Shown here: positions 54,022 through 62,044 of the stretch, piece after piece
How positions within the stretch are numbered: the first letter of the stretch is position 1
How the letters are laid out: every line of letters starts with the position of its first letter
From: Aestuariimicrobium sp. p3-SID1156
Lineage (GTDB): Bacteria; Actinomycetota; Actinomycetes; Propionibacteriales; Propionibacteriaceae
Reading direction: 5' to 3'
Length of the DNA stretch: 64,000 nt
Assembly (NCBI RefSeq): GCF_025144225.1
Contig: NZ_JALXXB010000008.1
Coordinates: 1 to 64,000, forward strand
Notes under the pieces: model-generated
Told to the model about the DNA's origin: nothing
What the model saw: only the letters and a program-made list of their open reading frames with translations
Database searches by the model: none
Translations under genes and position numbers: made by a program

Positions 54022-54990
54022 ATGAACTCCACCATCGAAGTCCTCGAAGACGCAGGTCTCCTCATCGACGATAGGGTGCCGTCCTTCACCAAGCTCTTCG
54101 CACGCAAGACCCAGGCCCTTCCCGAGCCGATGCGATCGCAGCTTGAGCTCTGGCGCGACATCATGGTCGACGGCTCCAAGACCCCGCCGCAGCGCCAGCC
54201 CCGCGACACGATGACGGTCAAGGGTCAGATGTATGGCATCCTCCCCGCGATCACCCGCTGGGTCGAAGACGGGCGCACCAGCCTCGTCGGCATCAGCACC
54301 GAGGACATCCTCGCCATGCTCCCCGACGATCCCTCGCGCCGTCACACCATGATGCTCGGCTTCCGCACCCTGTTCACGATCCTGCGCGGCCGCAAACTGG
54401 TCTTCCTCGACCCGACGAAAGCGATCCCGCTGCGCGGCCCCAAGCGCAACATGCCGCTGCCGATGGAACCCACCGCGATCCGCGACGCCCTCACCAACCC
54501 CGACCCCGCGATCGCGCTGGCCGTCTCACTCATCGCCTTCCACGCCCTGACCACACAGCAGGTCCAGCACGTCCAGCTCACCGACATCATCGACGGGCGA
54601 CTGCGGATGCCCGATGGCCGGTCCATCCCGCTCGCGAAGCCGGTCCGCGTCCGCCTCACTGCCTGGCTCGACCACCGAGCCAAACGCTGGCCGGAAACGA
54701 AGAATCCCTACCTGCTCGTCACCATCCAGACCGCGCCCCGTCTCTCACCGCCCAGCCGGAACTTCCCCTGGAAGAAAGCCGGTGTCACTGCCCAGGCGCT
54801 GCGCACCGACCGGATTCTCTACGAGGTCGAACAGACCGGCGGCGACGTCAGACGCGTCTGCGACCTCTTCGGCATCGGCATCGAGACCGCGCTGCGCTAC
54901 TCGGCCACGATCCTCGAACCACCCACCCCAGGCGAACGCGCCCCGACACACACGGGAGAGATCGACAACGAGTCAGCATCCAGTGTATAG
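54022..54990 (+). pseudogene. Tyrosine-recombinase-like protein, probably 5'-truncated
   Basis: The 322-residue frame has an integrase-like C-terminal half: HALTTQQVQHVQLTDIIDGRL resembles the first-Arg region of tyrosine recombinases but with Gln for Arg. LFGIGIETALRYSATI resembles the usual LGHxxxxTxxRY box with the Tyr kept and the His changed. The HxLR motif is missing. The N-terminal 20 residues start right at the breakpoint with the serine recombinase fragment, so the true 5' end may be lost. It is probably a degenerate accessory recombinase of a metal-resistance element; cmtR starts 8 nt after its stop. Confidence 0.6.
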
Positions 54991-55008
54991 TCAGTGCATG
55001 CTGACTAT
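54962..55008 (+). promoter_or_regulatory. cmtR-cadA promoter and overlapping operator
   Basis: TCGACA (54962-54967) and TATAGT (54985-54990) are 17 bp apart, giving a start at or next to ATG 54998, so the message should be leaderless. A palindrome with 8-bp arms, ATAGTCAG at 54987 and CTGACTAT ending 55008, spaced by 6 bp, covers the -10 and the start codon. It is the likely binding site for CmtR. Confidence 0.82.
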
Positions 55009-55351
55009 TACTTCGCGTCTCGACGTCATGAACCGGCTCGGCCGGGCGATGGCGGACCCGACGCGCTCCCGGATCCTGATGACCCTGCTGGACGGCCCGA
55101 GCTACCCGGCGGTGCTCTCACGCGGGCTGGAACTGACCCGCTCGAACGTCTCGAACCATCTGACGTGTCTGCGCGACTGCGGCATCGTGGTCGCCGAGCC
55201 CGAGGGCCGGCAGACGCGCTACGAGATCGCGGACCCGCACCTGACCGCGGCGCTGACAGCGCTCATCGACGTGACGTTGGCCGTCGATGAGAGCGCCCCG
55301 TGCCTGGACTCGGCCTGCACCGTGCCGGGATGCTTCGGGGCGGGCGCGTGA
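54998..55351 (+). CDS. cmtR: ArsR-family Cd/Pb-sensing repressor CmtR
   Basis: This 117-residue winged-helix protein reads ADPTRSRILMTLLDGPSYP and RSNVSNHLTCLRDCGIVVAEPEGRQTRYEI. The TCLRDCG motif holds the two metal-binding Cys that define CmtR in M. tuberculosis; the C-terminal DESAPCLDSAC provides the third ligand. CmtR releases DNA on binding Cd2+ or Pb2+. There is no ribosome site and the operator overlaps the ATG. The stop overlaps the next gene start (GTGA). Confidence 0.93.
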   Translation: MLTITSRLDVMNRLGRAMADPTRSRILMTLLDGPSYPAVLSRGLELTRSNVSNHLTCLRDCGIVVAEPEGRQTRYEIADPHLTAALTALIDVTLAVDESAPCLDSACTVPGCFGAGA

Positions 55352-57243
55352 GCGCCGCGTGCGGCTGCGACGAGCCGACCACCACCCCGGAAACCGAGGA
55401 AGTAGAGCGCCGGTGGTGGCGAGACCGCGGGATCATGGTGCCCGTCTTCTCCGGCGTCGCGTTCGGCACCGGACTGGTCCTGGAGTGGGCCGGGGCAGAG
55501 ATCGCGGCTGTGGTGGCGTTCTGGATCGGCCTGCTGCTGGGCGCATCGACGTTCACGCCCGGCGCGATCCGGAACCTCGTCACGAAGCGCAAGCTCGGCA
55601 TCGGCCTGCTGATGACGATCAGCGCCGTCGGCGCGGTGATCCTCGGCTACGTCGAGGAGGCCGCCGCGCTGGCGTTCCTCTACTCGATCGCCGAGGCACT
55701 GGAGGACAAGGCGATGGACCGTGCCCGCGGCGGACTGCGGGCGCTACTCAAACTCGTCCCGGAGACCGCGACCGTCCGCAGTAACGGCGCCTCGGTCGAG
55801 ATCCCGGCGAAAGACCTCACCGTCGGGCAACTCATGCTCGTCCGCCCCGGTGAACGGATCGCGACCGACGGGATCGTCCGGTCCGGGCGCTCCAGCCTGG
55901 ACACCTCGGCGATCACCGGAGAGTCGATCCCGGTCGAAGTCGAGCCCGGCGACACGGTGTCGGCCGGGGCGATCAACGCCGCCGGAGCCTTGGAGATCGA
56001 GACGACCGCGGCAGGCACCGACAACTCCCTCACCACGATCGTCGAGCTCGTCGAGCAGGCGCAGGCAGAGAAAGGCGACCGTGCCCGTCTCGCGGACCGG
56101 ATCGCCCGCCCGCTGGTGCCCGGAGTGCTCGTGCTCGCCGCCCTCGTCGCACTCATCGGCTCGCTGCTCGGCGATCCGGAACTGTGGATCACCCGCGCCC
56201 TCGTCGTGCTCGTCGCCGCGTCGCCATGCGCGCTGGCGATCTCCGTGCCGCTCACGGTCGTTGCCGCGATCGGCTCGGCCAGCCGGTTCGGCGTGATCAT
56301 CAAATCCGGCGCCGTCTTCGAACGCTTCGGCACCATCCACCACATCGCCGTGGACAAGACCGGCACGCTCACCCGCAACGAACCGACAGTCACGGCCGTG
56401 CTCACAGCGGACGGCGTGACGGAAGCACAGGCACTTCACTGGGCGGCGGCCCTGGAACAGCACAGCACCCACCCGCTGGCCGCAGCGATCACCGCCGCAG
56501 CACCAGAAGCACCCGCGGCCGAGGACGTAACCGAGCAGGCCGGGCACGGCATCGAAGGCCATCTCAACGGCACGAAGATCACCGTCGGCAGCCCTCGCTG
56601 GCTCGACCCCGGGACGCTCCGCGACCAAGTCTCGGACCTGGAGGAGCAAGGCATGACGGTCGTTGTCGTGCACCGCGACGGCGTGCCGGTCGCCGCGATC
56701 GGGGTTCGCGACGAGCTGCGCCCCGAGGTCCCCGAGGTCGTGCGCACCCTCACAGCTCAGGGCGTCGGGGTGACCATGCTCACCGGCGACAACACCCGCA
56801 CCGCCCACGCGCTGGCCGCGCAGGCCGGGATCGAGGACGTGCGCGCCGAGCTGCGCCCCGAGGACAAATCCGCCGCGATCTCCGAACTCGGCAGGACCGG
56901 CTCGGTCGCGATGATCGGCGACGGCATCAACGACGCCCCGGCCCTGGCCGCCGCGGACATCGGGATCGCCATGGGAGCGACCGGCTCGGACGCCGCGATC
57001 GAATCCGCCGACGTCGCCTTCACCGGCCACGACTTGCGGTTGCTCCCACGCGCGTTCGCCCACGCCCGCCGCGGCAGGCGCATCATCAACCAGAACATCA
57101 TCCTCTCGCTGCTGATCATCACCGCACTGCTCCCGCTCGCCCTCTTCGGCATCCTCGGACTCGCCGCCGTGGTCCTCGTGCACGAGATCGCCGAGGTCCT
57201 GGTGATCCTCAACGGGCTCCGCGCCGCACGCGGGAAACGCTAG
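55348..57243 (+). CDS. cadA: Cadmium/lead-translocating P1B-type ATPase
   Basis: This 631-residue P-type ATPase has SAITGESIPVEVEPGD, the metal motif VAASPCALAISVPL, phosphorylation site VDKTGTLTRNEP, MLTGDNTRTAHAL and IGDGINDAPALAAADIGIAMG. The transmembrane motif is SPC rather than CPC. The N-terminus is short with a Cys-rich CGCDEP, possibly a metal handler, and no full HMA domain. It exports Cd2+, Pb2+ or related ions; the CmtR partner supports this. GTG 55348 overlaps the cmtR stop, so translation is coupled. Confidence 0.9.
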   Translation: MSAACGCDEPTTTPETEEVERRWWRDRGIMVPVFSGVAFGTGLVLEWAGAEIAAVVAFWIGLLLGASTFTPGAIRNLVTKRKLGIGLLMTISAVGAVILGYVEEAAALAFLYSIAEALEDKAMDRARGGLRALLKLVPETATVRSNGASVEIPAKDLTVGQLMLVRPGERIATDGIVRSGRSSLDTSAITGESIPVEVEPGDTVSAGAINAAGALEIETTAAGTDNSLTTIVELVEQAQAEKGDRARLADRIARPLVPGVLVLAALVALIGSLLGDPELWITRALVVLVAASPCALAISVPLTVVAAIGSASRFGVIIKSGAVFERFGTIHHIAVDKTGTLTRNEPTVTAVLTADGVTEAQALHWAAALEQHSTHPLAAAITAAAPEAPAAEDVTEQAGHGIEGHLNGTKITVGSPRWLDPGTLRDQVSDLEEQGMTVVVVHRDGVPVAAIGVRDELRPEVPEVVRTLTAQGVGVTMLTGDNTRTAHALAAQAGIEDVRAELRPEDKSAAISELGRTGSVAMIGDGINDAPALAAADIGIAMGATGSDAAIESADVAFTGHDLRLLPRAFAHARRGRRIINQNIILSLLIITALLPLALFGILGLAAVVLVHEIAEVLVILNGLRAARGKR

Positions 57244-57326
57244 ACACAGAGCCGCCCACCGCGCTCCACCACCACATCCGAGCACCGGCAGAACAGGGTG
57301 AGGTCGCATCTTCCGTGAAGATGGGG

Positions 57327-57345
57327 CCCCCCCCCCCCCCCCCCC
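57327..57345. repeat. Homopolymer run of 19 C
   Basis: GGGG is followed by 19 consecutive C and then GCGCGC, between the end of cadA and the binding-protein gene. No other run of this length occurs in the window. It sits where the inserted segment must end. It may be a real slippage-prone tract, or an assembly or gap-filling artefact. Confidence 0.85.
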
Positions 57346-57363
57346 GCGCGCGTGATGGGCCGA

Positions 57364-58620
57364 TCAGCCCTTCAACAGGTCGTTGCACTCCTTCTCGGCA
57401 TCGGAGAGGGCCTGGTCAACGGTCTTCTTGCCCTGCAGGGCAGCCTGCAGGTGCGGGACCAGGGCAGCCATCACCTGGCGTGCCTTGGGGTTGACCTCGC
57501 CGGCCCGGGCGTATTCCAGGGCCTTCTGGAAGGTGGCGTTCATCGGATCACTGGCGTCCACCGTGGCGTCCGAGCGGGCGGGGAAGAAGCCGGCTTCCTT
57601 GGCCAGCTTCGCGGCGACATCGGCCGAGGACAAGTACTTCAGGGCGGTGTTGGCGCTCTCGTCGTCCTTGCCGATGGAGGTGCGGGTGAGCAGGCCGGGC
57701 AGGCCGAAGGTCACCTGCTCCTTGCCCTTCAGCGGCATGCCAACCTCGACGGCGTCCTTGCCCAGCGCCTTGACCATGACCTCGGCCTCGGTCTTGTTGA
57801 GGGCGTAGCCCATGGCGGTCTTGCCGGAGGCCAGACCGCCGCCCTCAACCTTGTTCGGCTTGGTGGCTGCGTCAGCGGGCAGCCCCTTGGCCTTCTGCAG
57901 GTCGACGAGGAACTGCAGGGTTTCCTTGCCCTCGGCGCTGTTGAACGCCACGGTCTTGCCGTCCTCGTTGAAGACCTTGCCACCGGCCTGCCACAGCAGC
58001 GGGTAGAAGGAGAGGTTCAGTGTCATGGAGGGGTCACCGGAGTAGTCCATGACCGCGACGCCCTTGGCAGCGAGCTTGGGGGCGGCCGCCTTCACTTCCT
58101 CCCACGTGGTCGGCAGGGAGCTGATGCCGGCATCGGTGAACGCCTTCTTGTTGTACACCGTGGTGGTGATGGTGTGGTAGATCGGGACGGCGTAGATGTC
58201 GCCGTCGACGGTGGCTGCCTCGATCGCCGAGGGGAGGAACTTGCTCTGGTCGTCGATCCCGCCCTTGGCGGACTTGAGGCCACCGGAGGCATGGTACTGG
58301 GGGATCTGGTCCGGACCGAGCAGGACGAGGTTGGGGCCCTTGCCCGAGGCGATCGCCGTGGCGATCTTCTCGTCGCGGCCATCCCAGGGCTGCAGCTCGA
58401 TGTTCAGGTCGATGTTCGGGTTCTTGGCCTCGAAGTCCTTTTCGGTCTGGGACCAGAACTGCTCGCTCTTGCCCGAGTCCGCGATCACCGGGTACATCCA
58501 GACGGTGACCTTCTTCTTCTCACCCGACGTGCCGCTCCCGTCATCCGAGGAGGAGCAGGCAGTGAGGGGAGTGATGGCCAGGGCAAGTGCCGCACCGAGG
58601 GCGACAATACGACGCTTCAT
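57364..58620 (-). CDS. Sugar ABC transporter substrate-binding lipoprotein
   Basis: This 418-residue family 1 extracellular solute-binding protein has a lipoprotein signal (MKRRIVALGAALALAITP, lipobox LTAC with Cys about residue 22) and a Ser/Gly linker. The body has VTVWMYPVIADSGKSEQFW at the start, LVLLGPDQIPQYHASGGL, YAVPIYHTITTTVYNK and LPTTWEEVKAAAP. It should capture a sugar at the outer face of the membrane. ATG 58620 has GGAGG 6-10 nt upstream. No permease or ATPase genes follow; downstream is the metal-resistance segment and its C run, so the rest of the transporter may have been lost or moved. Confidence 0.92.
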   Translation of the reverse strand: MKRRIVALGAALALAITPLTACSSSDDGSGTSGEKKKVTVWMYPVIADSGKSEQFWSQTEKDFEAKNPNIDLNIELQPWDGRDEKIATAIASGKGPNLVLLGPDQIPQYHASGGLKSAKGGIDDQSKFLPSAIEAATVDGDIYAVPIYHTITTTVYNKKAFTDAGISSLPTTWEEVKAAAPKLAAKGVAVMDYSGDPSMTLNLSFYPLLWQAGGKVFNEDGKTVAFNSAEGKETLQFLVDLQKAKGLPADAATKPNKVEGGGLASGKTAMGYALNKTEAEVMVKALGKDAVEVGMPLKGKEQVTFGLPGLLTRTSIGKDDESANTALKYLSSADVAAKLAKEAGFFPARSDATVDASDPMNATFQKALEYARAGEVNPKARQVMAALVPHLQAALQGKKTVDQALSDAEKECNDLLKG

Positions 58621-58676
58621 GCAAACCTCCATTGGTTCACGTTCAGACATGTGGCTGCCCGGGTGAGCAGCCGTCG

Positions 58677-58686
58677 AAAACGTTTA
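58677..58686 (-). promoter_or_regulatory. LacI-type operator upstream of the sugar-binding lipoprotein gene
   Basis: The palindrome AAACGTTT (58678-58685), within GAAAACGTTTAC, has the central CpG and A/T arms of LacI-family sites. It is in the divergent region between the lipoprotein gene and the Gfo/Idh gene; a LacI regulator is encoded two genes away. Confidence 0.65.
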
Positions 58687-58771
58687 CTAGAGTGACTGTA
58701 GCGTGGGGCTTCGACGCCACGCAATGGGCCGCGACGAGATCGTTACAAATCCGACAACGAAGGGGTTGACC

Positions 58772-59614
58772 ATGCTGAGGCTGGGCATCGTGGGGACCGA
58801 AAGTTCGCACTGCGCAGAGTTCCTGACCTTCCTCCGCTCACCCGAGGGGGCCAGCGCCGCGCAGCTGGCCGCCGTGTGGCCGGGGGCGGGCGAACCGGTC
58901 GAGGGCGCCGACATCGTGGGACGCCCGGAGGAGCTGCCGGGCCGGGTCAATGCGGTGGCTCTGTTCGCGCGGGACGCGCGTGAGCACCTCGAGCTCGCGG
59001 CCCCGCTGCTGTCAGCCGGTCTGCGGGTCTTCATCGACAAGCCACTCGCCGCCAGCGTCGCTGATGCCGAGCGGCTGCTGGAACTGGCCGCACGCCATGG
59101 GGGAGCGGTGACCTCGTTCTCGGCCCTGCGATGGGCACCGGAAGTCCTGGCATGGAGCCGGGAGGTGGCCCGGGCCCGTCGTGAGGGGACGCTGCTCGAG
59201 GTGGGCGCCGCAGGAGGGGCGAACCCCAGCGATCCCCACGCAGGCGCCTGGTTCTACGGGGTGCACCCGGTGGACATGCTGGCCTCGGCGGTCGGCGAAT
59301 CCCTCCTGACCGGGGAGGCGACCCTGACCCACCAACCCGGCCTGGTCGAGTCGCACTGGTCGGTCGACGGAACCGAGCTCGGCCTGCGCCTGGAGGCCAA
59401 CCAGGCGGCCCCCTTCAGGGTGTGGTGGGCCGCGCGTGACGGGAGCCGAAAGGAAACGGTGGTACCGGTGGGTGCCGGGTACTTCACCACCGCTGCCGAA
59501 CGCATCCTCGCCTTCCTCTCCGGCAACCCGAGCGTGGGCCCCGAGGAATGCCTTGCGGTGGTCGCGCGGACCCAGGAGTTGGTGGCTACACTCCGTCCAT
59601 GGCCGGAAACCTGA
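58772..59614 (+). CDS. Gfo/Idh/MocA-type oxidoreductase-like protein
   Basis: This 280-residue protein has an N-terminal Rossmann strand (MLRLGIVGTESSH) with a weak form of the GxGxxG motif, then LFARDAREHLELAAPLLSAG and FIDKPLAAS, the place of the conserved E-K-P (here D-K-P, with Lys kept). The C-terminal alpha/beta domain has WFYGVHPVDMLAS, with the usual catalytic His. Relatives are NAD(P)-dependent sugar dehydrogenases. Length is shorter than usual (330-350). ATG 58772 follows GAAGGGG. The LacI gene starts 16 nt before its stop. Confidence 0.8.
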   Translation: MLRLGIVGTESSHCAEFLTFLRSPEGASAAQLAAVWPGAGEPVEGADIVGRPEELPGRVNAVALFARDAREHLELAAPLLSAGLRVFIDKPLAASVADAERLLELAARHGGAVTSFSALRWAPEVLAWSREVARARREGTLLEVGAAGGANPSDPHAGAWFYGVHPVDMLASAVGESLLTGEATLTHQPGLVESHWSVDGTELGLRLEANQAAPFRVWWAARDGSRKETVVPVGAGYFTTAAERILAFLSGNPSVGPEECLAVVARTQELVATLRPWPET

Positions 59615-60615
59615 AGCAGGTCGCCAACCGCGCCGGCGTCTCTCTCGCCACCGCCTCACGGGTGCTGTCGGGCAGCGACTACCCGGTCAGTGCCGAGCTG
59701 CGAGAACGTGTGCTCGCCGTCGCGGCCGAGATGGACTACGTCCCCAATGCGCACGCCCGCGCCCTCATCCAGGGCGCCCAGCGCACGGTGGGCATCCTGG
59801 TCGGTGAGGTCGGTGATCCCTACTTCGATGCGATGCTCAACGGCGCCCACCGGGTCGCCACCGAGGAGTCGTGCCTGGTCACCATCGTCAGCACCGGCCG
59901 TGACCCCGAGAAGGAGCTTGAGGGGTTCCGGCTGATGCAGTCCCACGGCTCCACGATCATCGTGGTCGCGGGGTCGGGCCTGCACGACCCGGCCTACCAG
60001 GAAGCCCTGAGCGCGCGCATCCGCTCCTTCACGGGGAGGACGGTGCTGATAGGCCGCCACGCGCTCAGCGAGGGGGTCAGTGCCATCCGGGTGGAGGCCG
60101 ACAACGTCGGGGCCGGCCGCATGCTGGGGGAGCACCTGCGTGAACACGGCCACCGTCACGTCGGTGTCATCTCGGGTTCGGGTCGGGTGACCTCGACCGG
60201 CGACCGGATCGAGGGCCTGGCCCAGGGGCTGGGTTTTCGTCCCCAGGTCCTGGAGGTGCCTGCCACGCGCGACGGCGGCTACGAGGCCACCGCCCGCTTG
60301 CTGGAGGGGCAGCACGACCTGACCGCCATCGTCGGCACCGCCGACCAGATGGCCATCGGTGCGCTGGCCTACTGCGCCGACCATGGCATCTCGGTGCCCC
60401 ATGACCTGTCGGTCGCGGGCTGCAATGACATCTGGGTGGGGCGGGAGCTGACTCCCTCCCTGACCACGGTGCACATCCCGCTGGAGGAGATGGGGGCCGC
60501 GGCCCTGCGCCTGGCGCTGAGCGACGACGTGCGCTCCACGGTGCAGAGTTTCCCGGTACAGCTGGTGGTGAGGAACTCCACCGGCCCCTCACCCGACCTC
60601 ACGTCGCCGGCGTAA
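59599..60615 (+). CDS. LacI-family transcriptional regulator
   Basis: This 338-residue protein has an N-terminal LacI HTH (NLKQVANRAGVSLATASRVL, then YPVSAELRERVLAVAAEMDYVPN) and a periplasmic-binding-like effector domain (about 62-335) with RTVGILVGEVGDPYFDAML. It should bind CG-centred palindromes and respond to a sugar or sugar phosphate. It overlaps the oxidoreductase gene by 16 nt, so the two are coexpressed. The likely target is the AAACGTTT site at 58678. Confidence 0.93.
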   Translation: MAGNLKQVANRAGVSLATASRVLSGSDYPVSAELRERVLAVAAEMDYVPNAHARALIQGAQRTVGILVGEVGDPYFDAMLNGAHRVATEESCLVTIVSTGRDPEKELEGFRLMQSHGSTIIVVAGSGLHDPAYQEALSARIRSFTGRTVLIGRHALSEGVSAIRVEADNVGAGRMLGEHLREHGHRHVGVISGSGRVTSTGDRIEGLAQGLGFRPQVLEVPATRDGGYEATARLLEGQHDLTAIVGTADQMAIGALAYCADHGISVPHDLSVAGCNDIWVGRELTPSLTTVHIPLEEMGAAALRLALSDDVRSTVQSFPVQLVVRNSTGPSPDLTSPA

Positions 60616-60623
60616 GGGCTCCT

Positions 60624-62018
60624 TCAGGCGTGTGAGTGCAGGGGACGCCCGGCCAGCGCGAGACAGGCCTCCCCCAAGGCCTCGCCCTGGGTGGGGTGGG
60701 CGTGCAGCAGCGAGGCGACGTCCTCGGGCAGCGCCTCCCAACCGGCGGCCAGCTGCGCCTCCCCGATCATCTCGCTGACACCCTGCCCGATCATGTGGAC
60801 GCCCACGATGGGGCCGTTCTCGAGCCTGAGCACCCGCACGAACCCGGACGCTCCGCGAATCAGGCTGCGGCCGTTCCCCGCGAGGTTGTAGTCCTGCTTC
60901 AGCACAGTCCCCAGCCGTTCGGCGGCGGCCGTGGTCAGGCCCACCGAGGCGACCTCGGGGTTGGAATAGGTGACCCGGGGCAGGTCCCGATCCCTGGGCA
61001 GCGTGGGGGCCCGATCAAGCCTGCCCATCTGGTGGGCGATCACCTCGGCGACGACCATGCCATGGGCGAAACCGCGATGGGCGAGCTGCAGCCCGGCGAC
61101 CACGTCACCGACGCCGAACACCCCCCGCACGGAGGTCATCAGGCGGTCGTTGACGCGCAGGTGACCGCGCTCCAGGGTGACGCCGGCTTCGGCCAGCCCC
61201 AGCCCGGCGGTCCGCGGCTCGCGTCCGACGGCCACCAGCACCACGTCGGCGGCCAGCGCGGAACCGTCCGCGAGCCGAATCGTCGCGTCCGCCTCGGTGG
61301 TGTCGATGCCGGCCACCGTGGCGCCGAAGCGGGTCTGGATGCCGCGCTTGCGGAAGGCCCGCTGCAATCCCTTGGAGAGGTCGGGTTCCTCGGTGGGGAT
61401 CAACCGGTCCAGGGCCTCCACGATGGTGACCTCGACGCCGAGGGAGCGCCAGGCCGAGGCGATCTCCACCCCGATCACGCCACCACCAACCACCACGGCC
61501 GTCCCCGGCAGTTCGGTGAGGCGCAGGGCGTCGTCGCTGGTCAGCACGCGCTTCCCGTCGATCGGGAGCCCCAGCGTCCTAGGCTGTGAGCCGGTGGCGA
61601 CCACGACATTGCGGCCCCGCACCACCTCGTCGGCGATGCGAACACCGAGCCCCTCTCGATCACTCACCAGCGTCCCGTGGCCGCGCACGACCGTGACGCC
61701 CGAAGCGCCCTCGACGAGCCCGGTCAAACCCTTGTGCAACCGGTCGATGATGCCCTGGCTCCACGCCTGCAGCGCGCCCGCGTCCACGCCGGAAAAGCTG
61801 GTCGCCACTCCCATCGACGACCCCTCGCGGGCGAGGTCGGCGACCTCCGCAGCGTGCAGCCAGGCCTTGGTGGGGATGCAGCCCCGGTGCAGGCAGGTCC
61901 CACCGAGCTTGTCGGATTCGACCAGCGCCACGTCGAGGCCGAGCTGGCTGGCGCGCAGGGCGGCGGCGTAGCCCGCCGAGCCCGCTCCGAGGACGACGAC
62001 GTCGTGGCGCTGGTTCAT
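60624..62018 (-). CDS. lpd: Dihydrolipoyl dehydrogenase
   Basis: This 464-residue flavoprotein has an FAD motif (VVVLGAGSAGYAAALRA), the redox-active disulfide in GGTCLHRGCIPTKAWLH (Cys-x4-Cys), an NAD motif (AVVVGGGVIGVEIASAW) and the catalytic His-Glu in LHAHPTQGEALGEA. It reoxidises lipoyl groups of 2-oxoacid dehydrogenase or glycine cleavage complexes. ATG 62018 fits family N-termini. It is followed upstream by pepA on the same strand and may be in an operon with it. Confidence 0.95.
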   Translation of the reverse strand: MNQRHDVVVLGAGSAGYAAALRASQLGLDVALVESDKLGGTCLHRGCIPTKAWLHAAEVADLAREGSSMGVATSFSGVDAGALQAWSQGIIDRLHKGLTGLVEGASGVTVVRGHGTLVSDREGLGVRIADEVVRGRNVVVATGSQPRTLGLPIDGKRVLTSDDALRLTELPGTAVVVGGGVIGVEIASAWRSLGVEVTIVEALDRLIPTEEPDLSKGLQRAFRKRGIQTRFGATVAGIDTTEADATIRLADGSALAADVVLVAVGREPRTAGLGLAEAGVTLERGHLRVNDRLMTSVRGVFGVGDVVAGLQLAHRGFAHGMVVAEVIAHQMGRLDRAPTLPRDRDLPRVTYSNPEVASVGLTTAAAERLGTVLKQDYNLAGNGRSLIRGASGFVRVLRLENGPIVGVHMIGQGVSEMIGEAQLAAGWEALPEDVASLLHAHPTQGEALGEACLALAGRPLHSHA

Positions 62019-62044
62019 CGGGGGTTCCTGCTCACGAGTCAGGC

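Noticed and set aside
57250..57363. Right-hand attachment site for the tRNA-His segment
   Set aside because: No stretch resembling the last 20 bases of the tRNA-His gene is present; only a short GGGTGAG resemblance.
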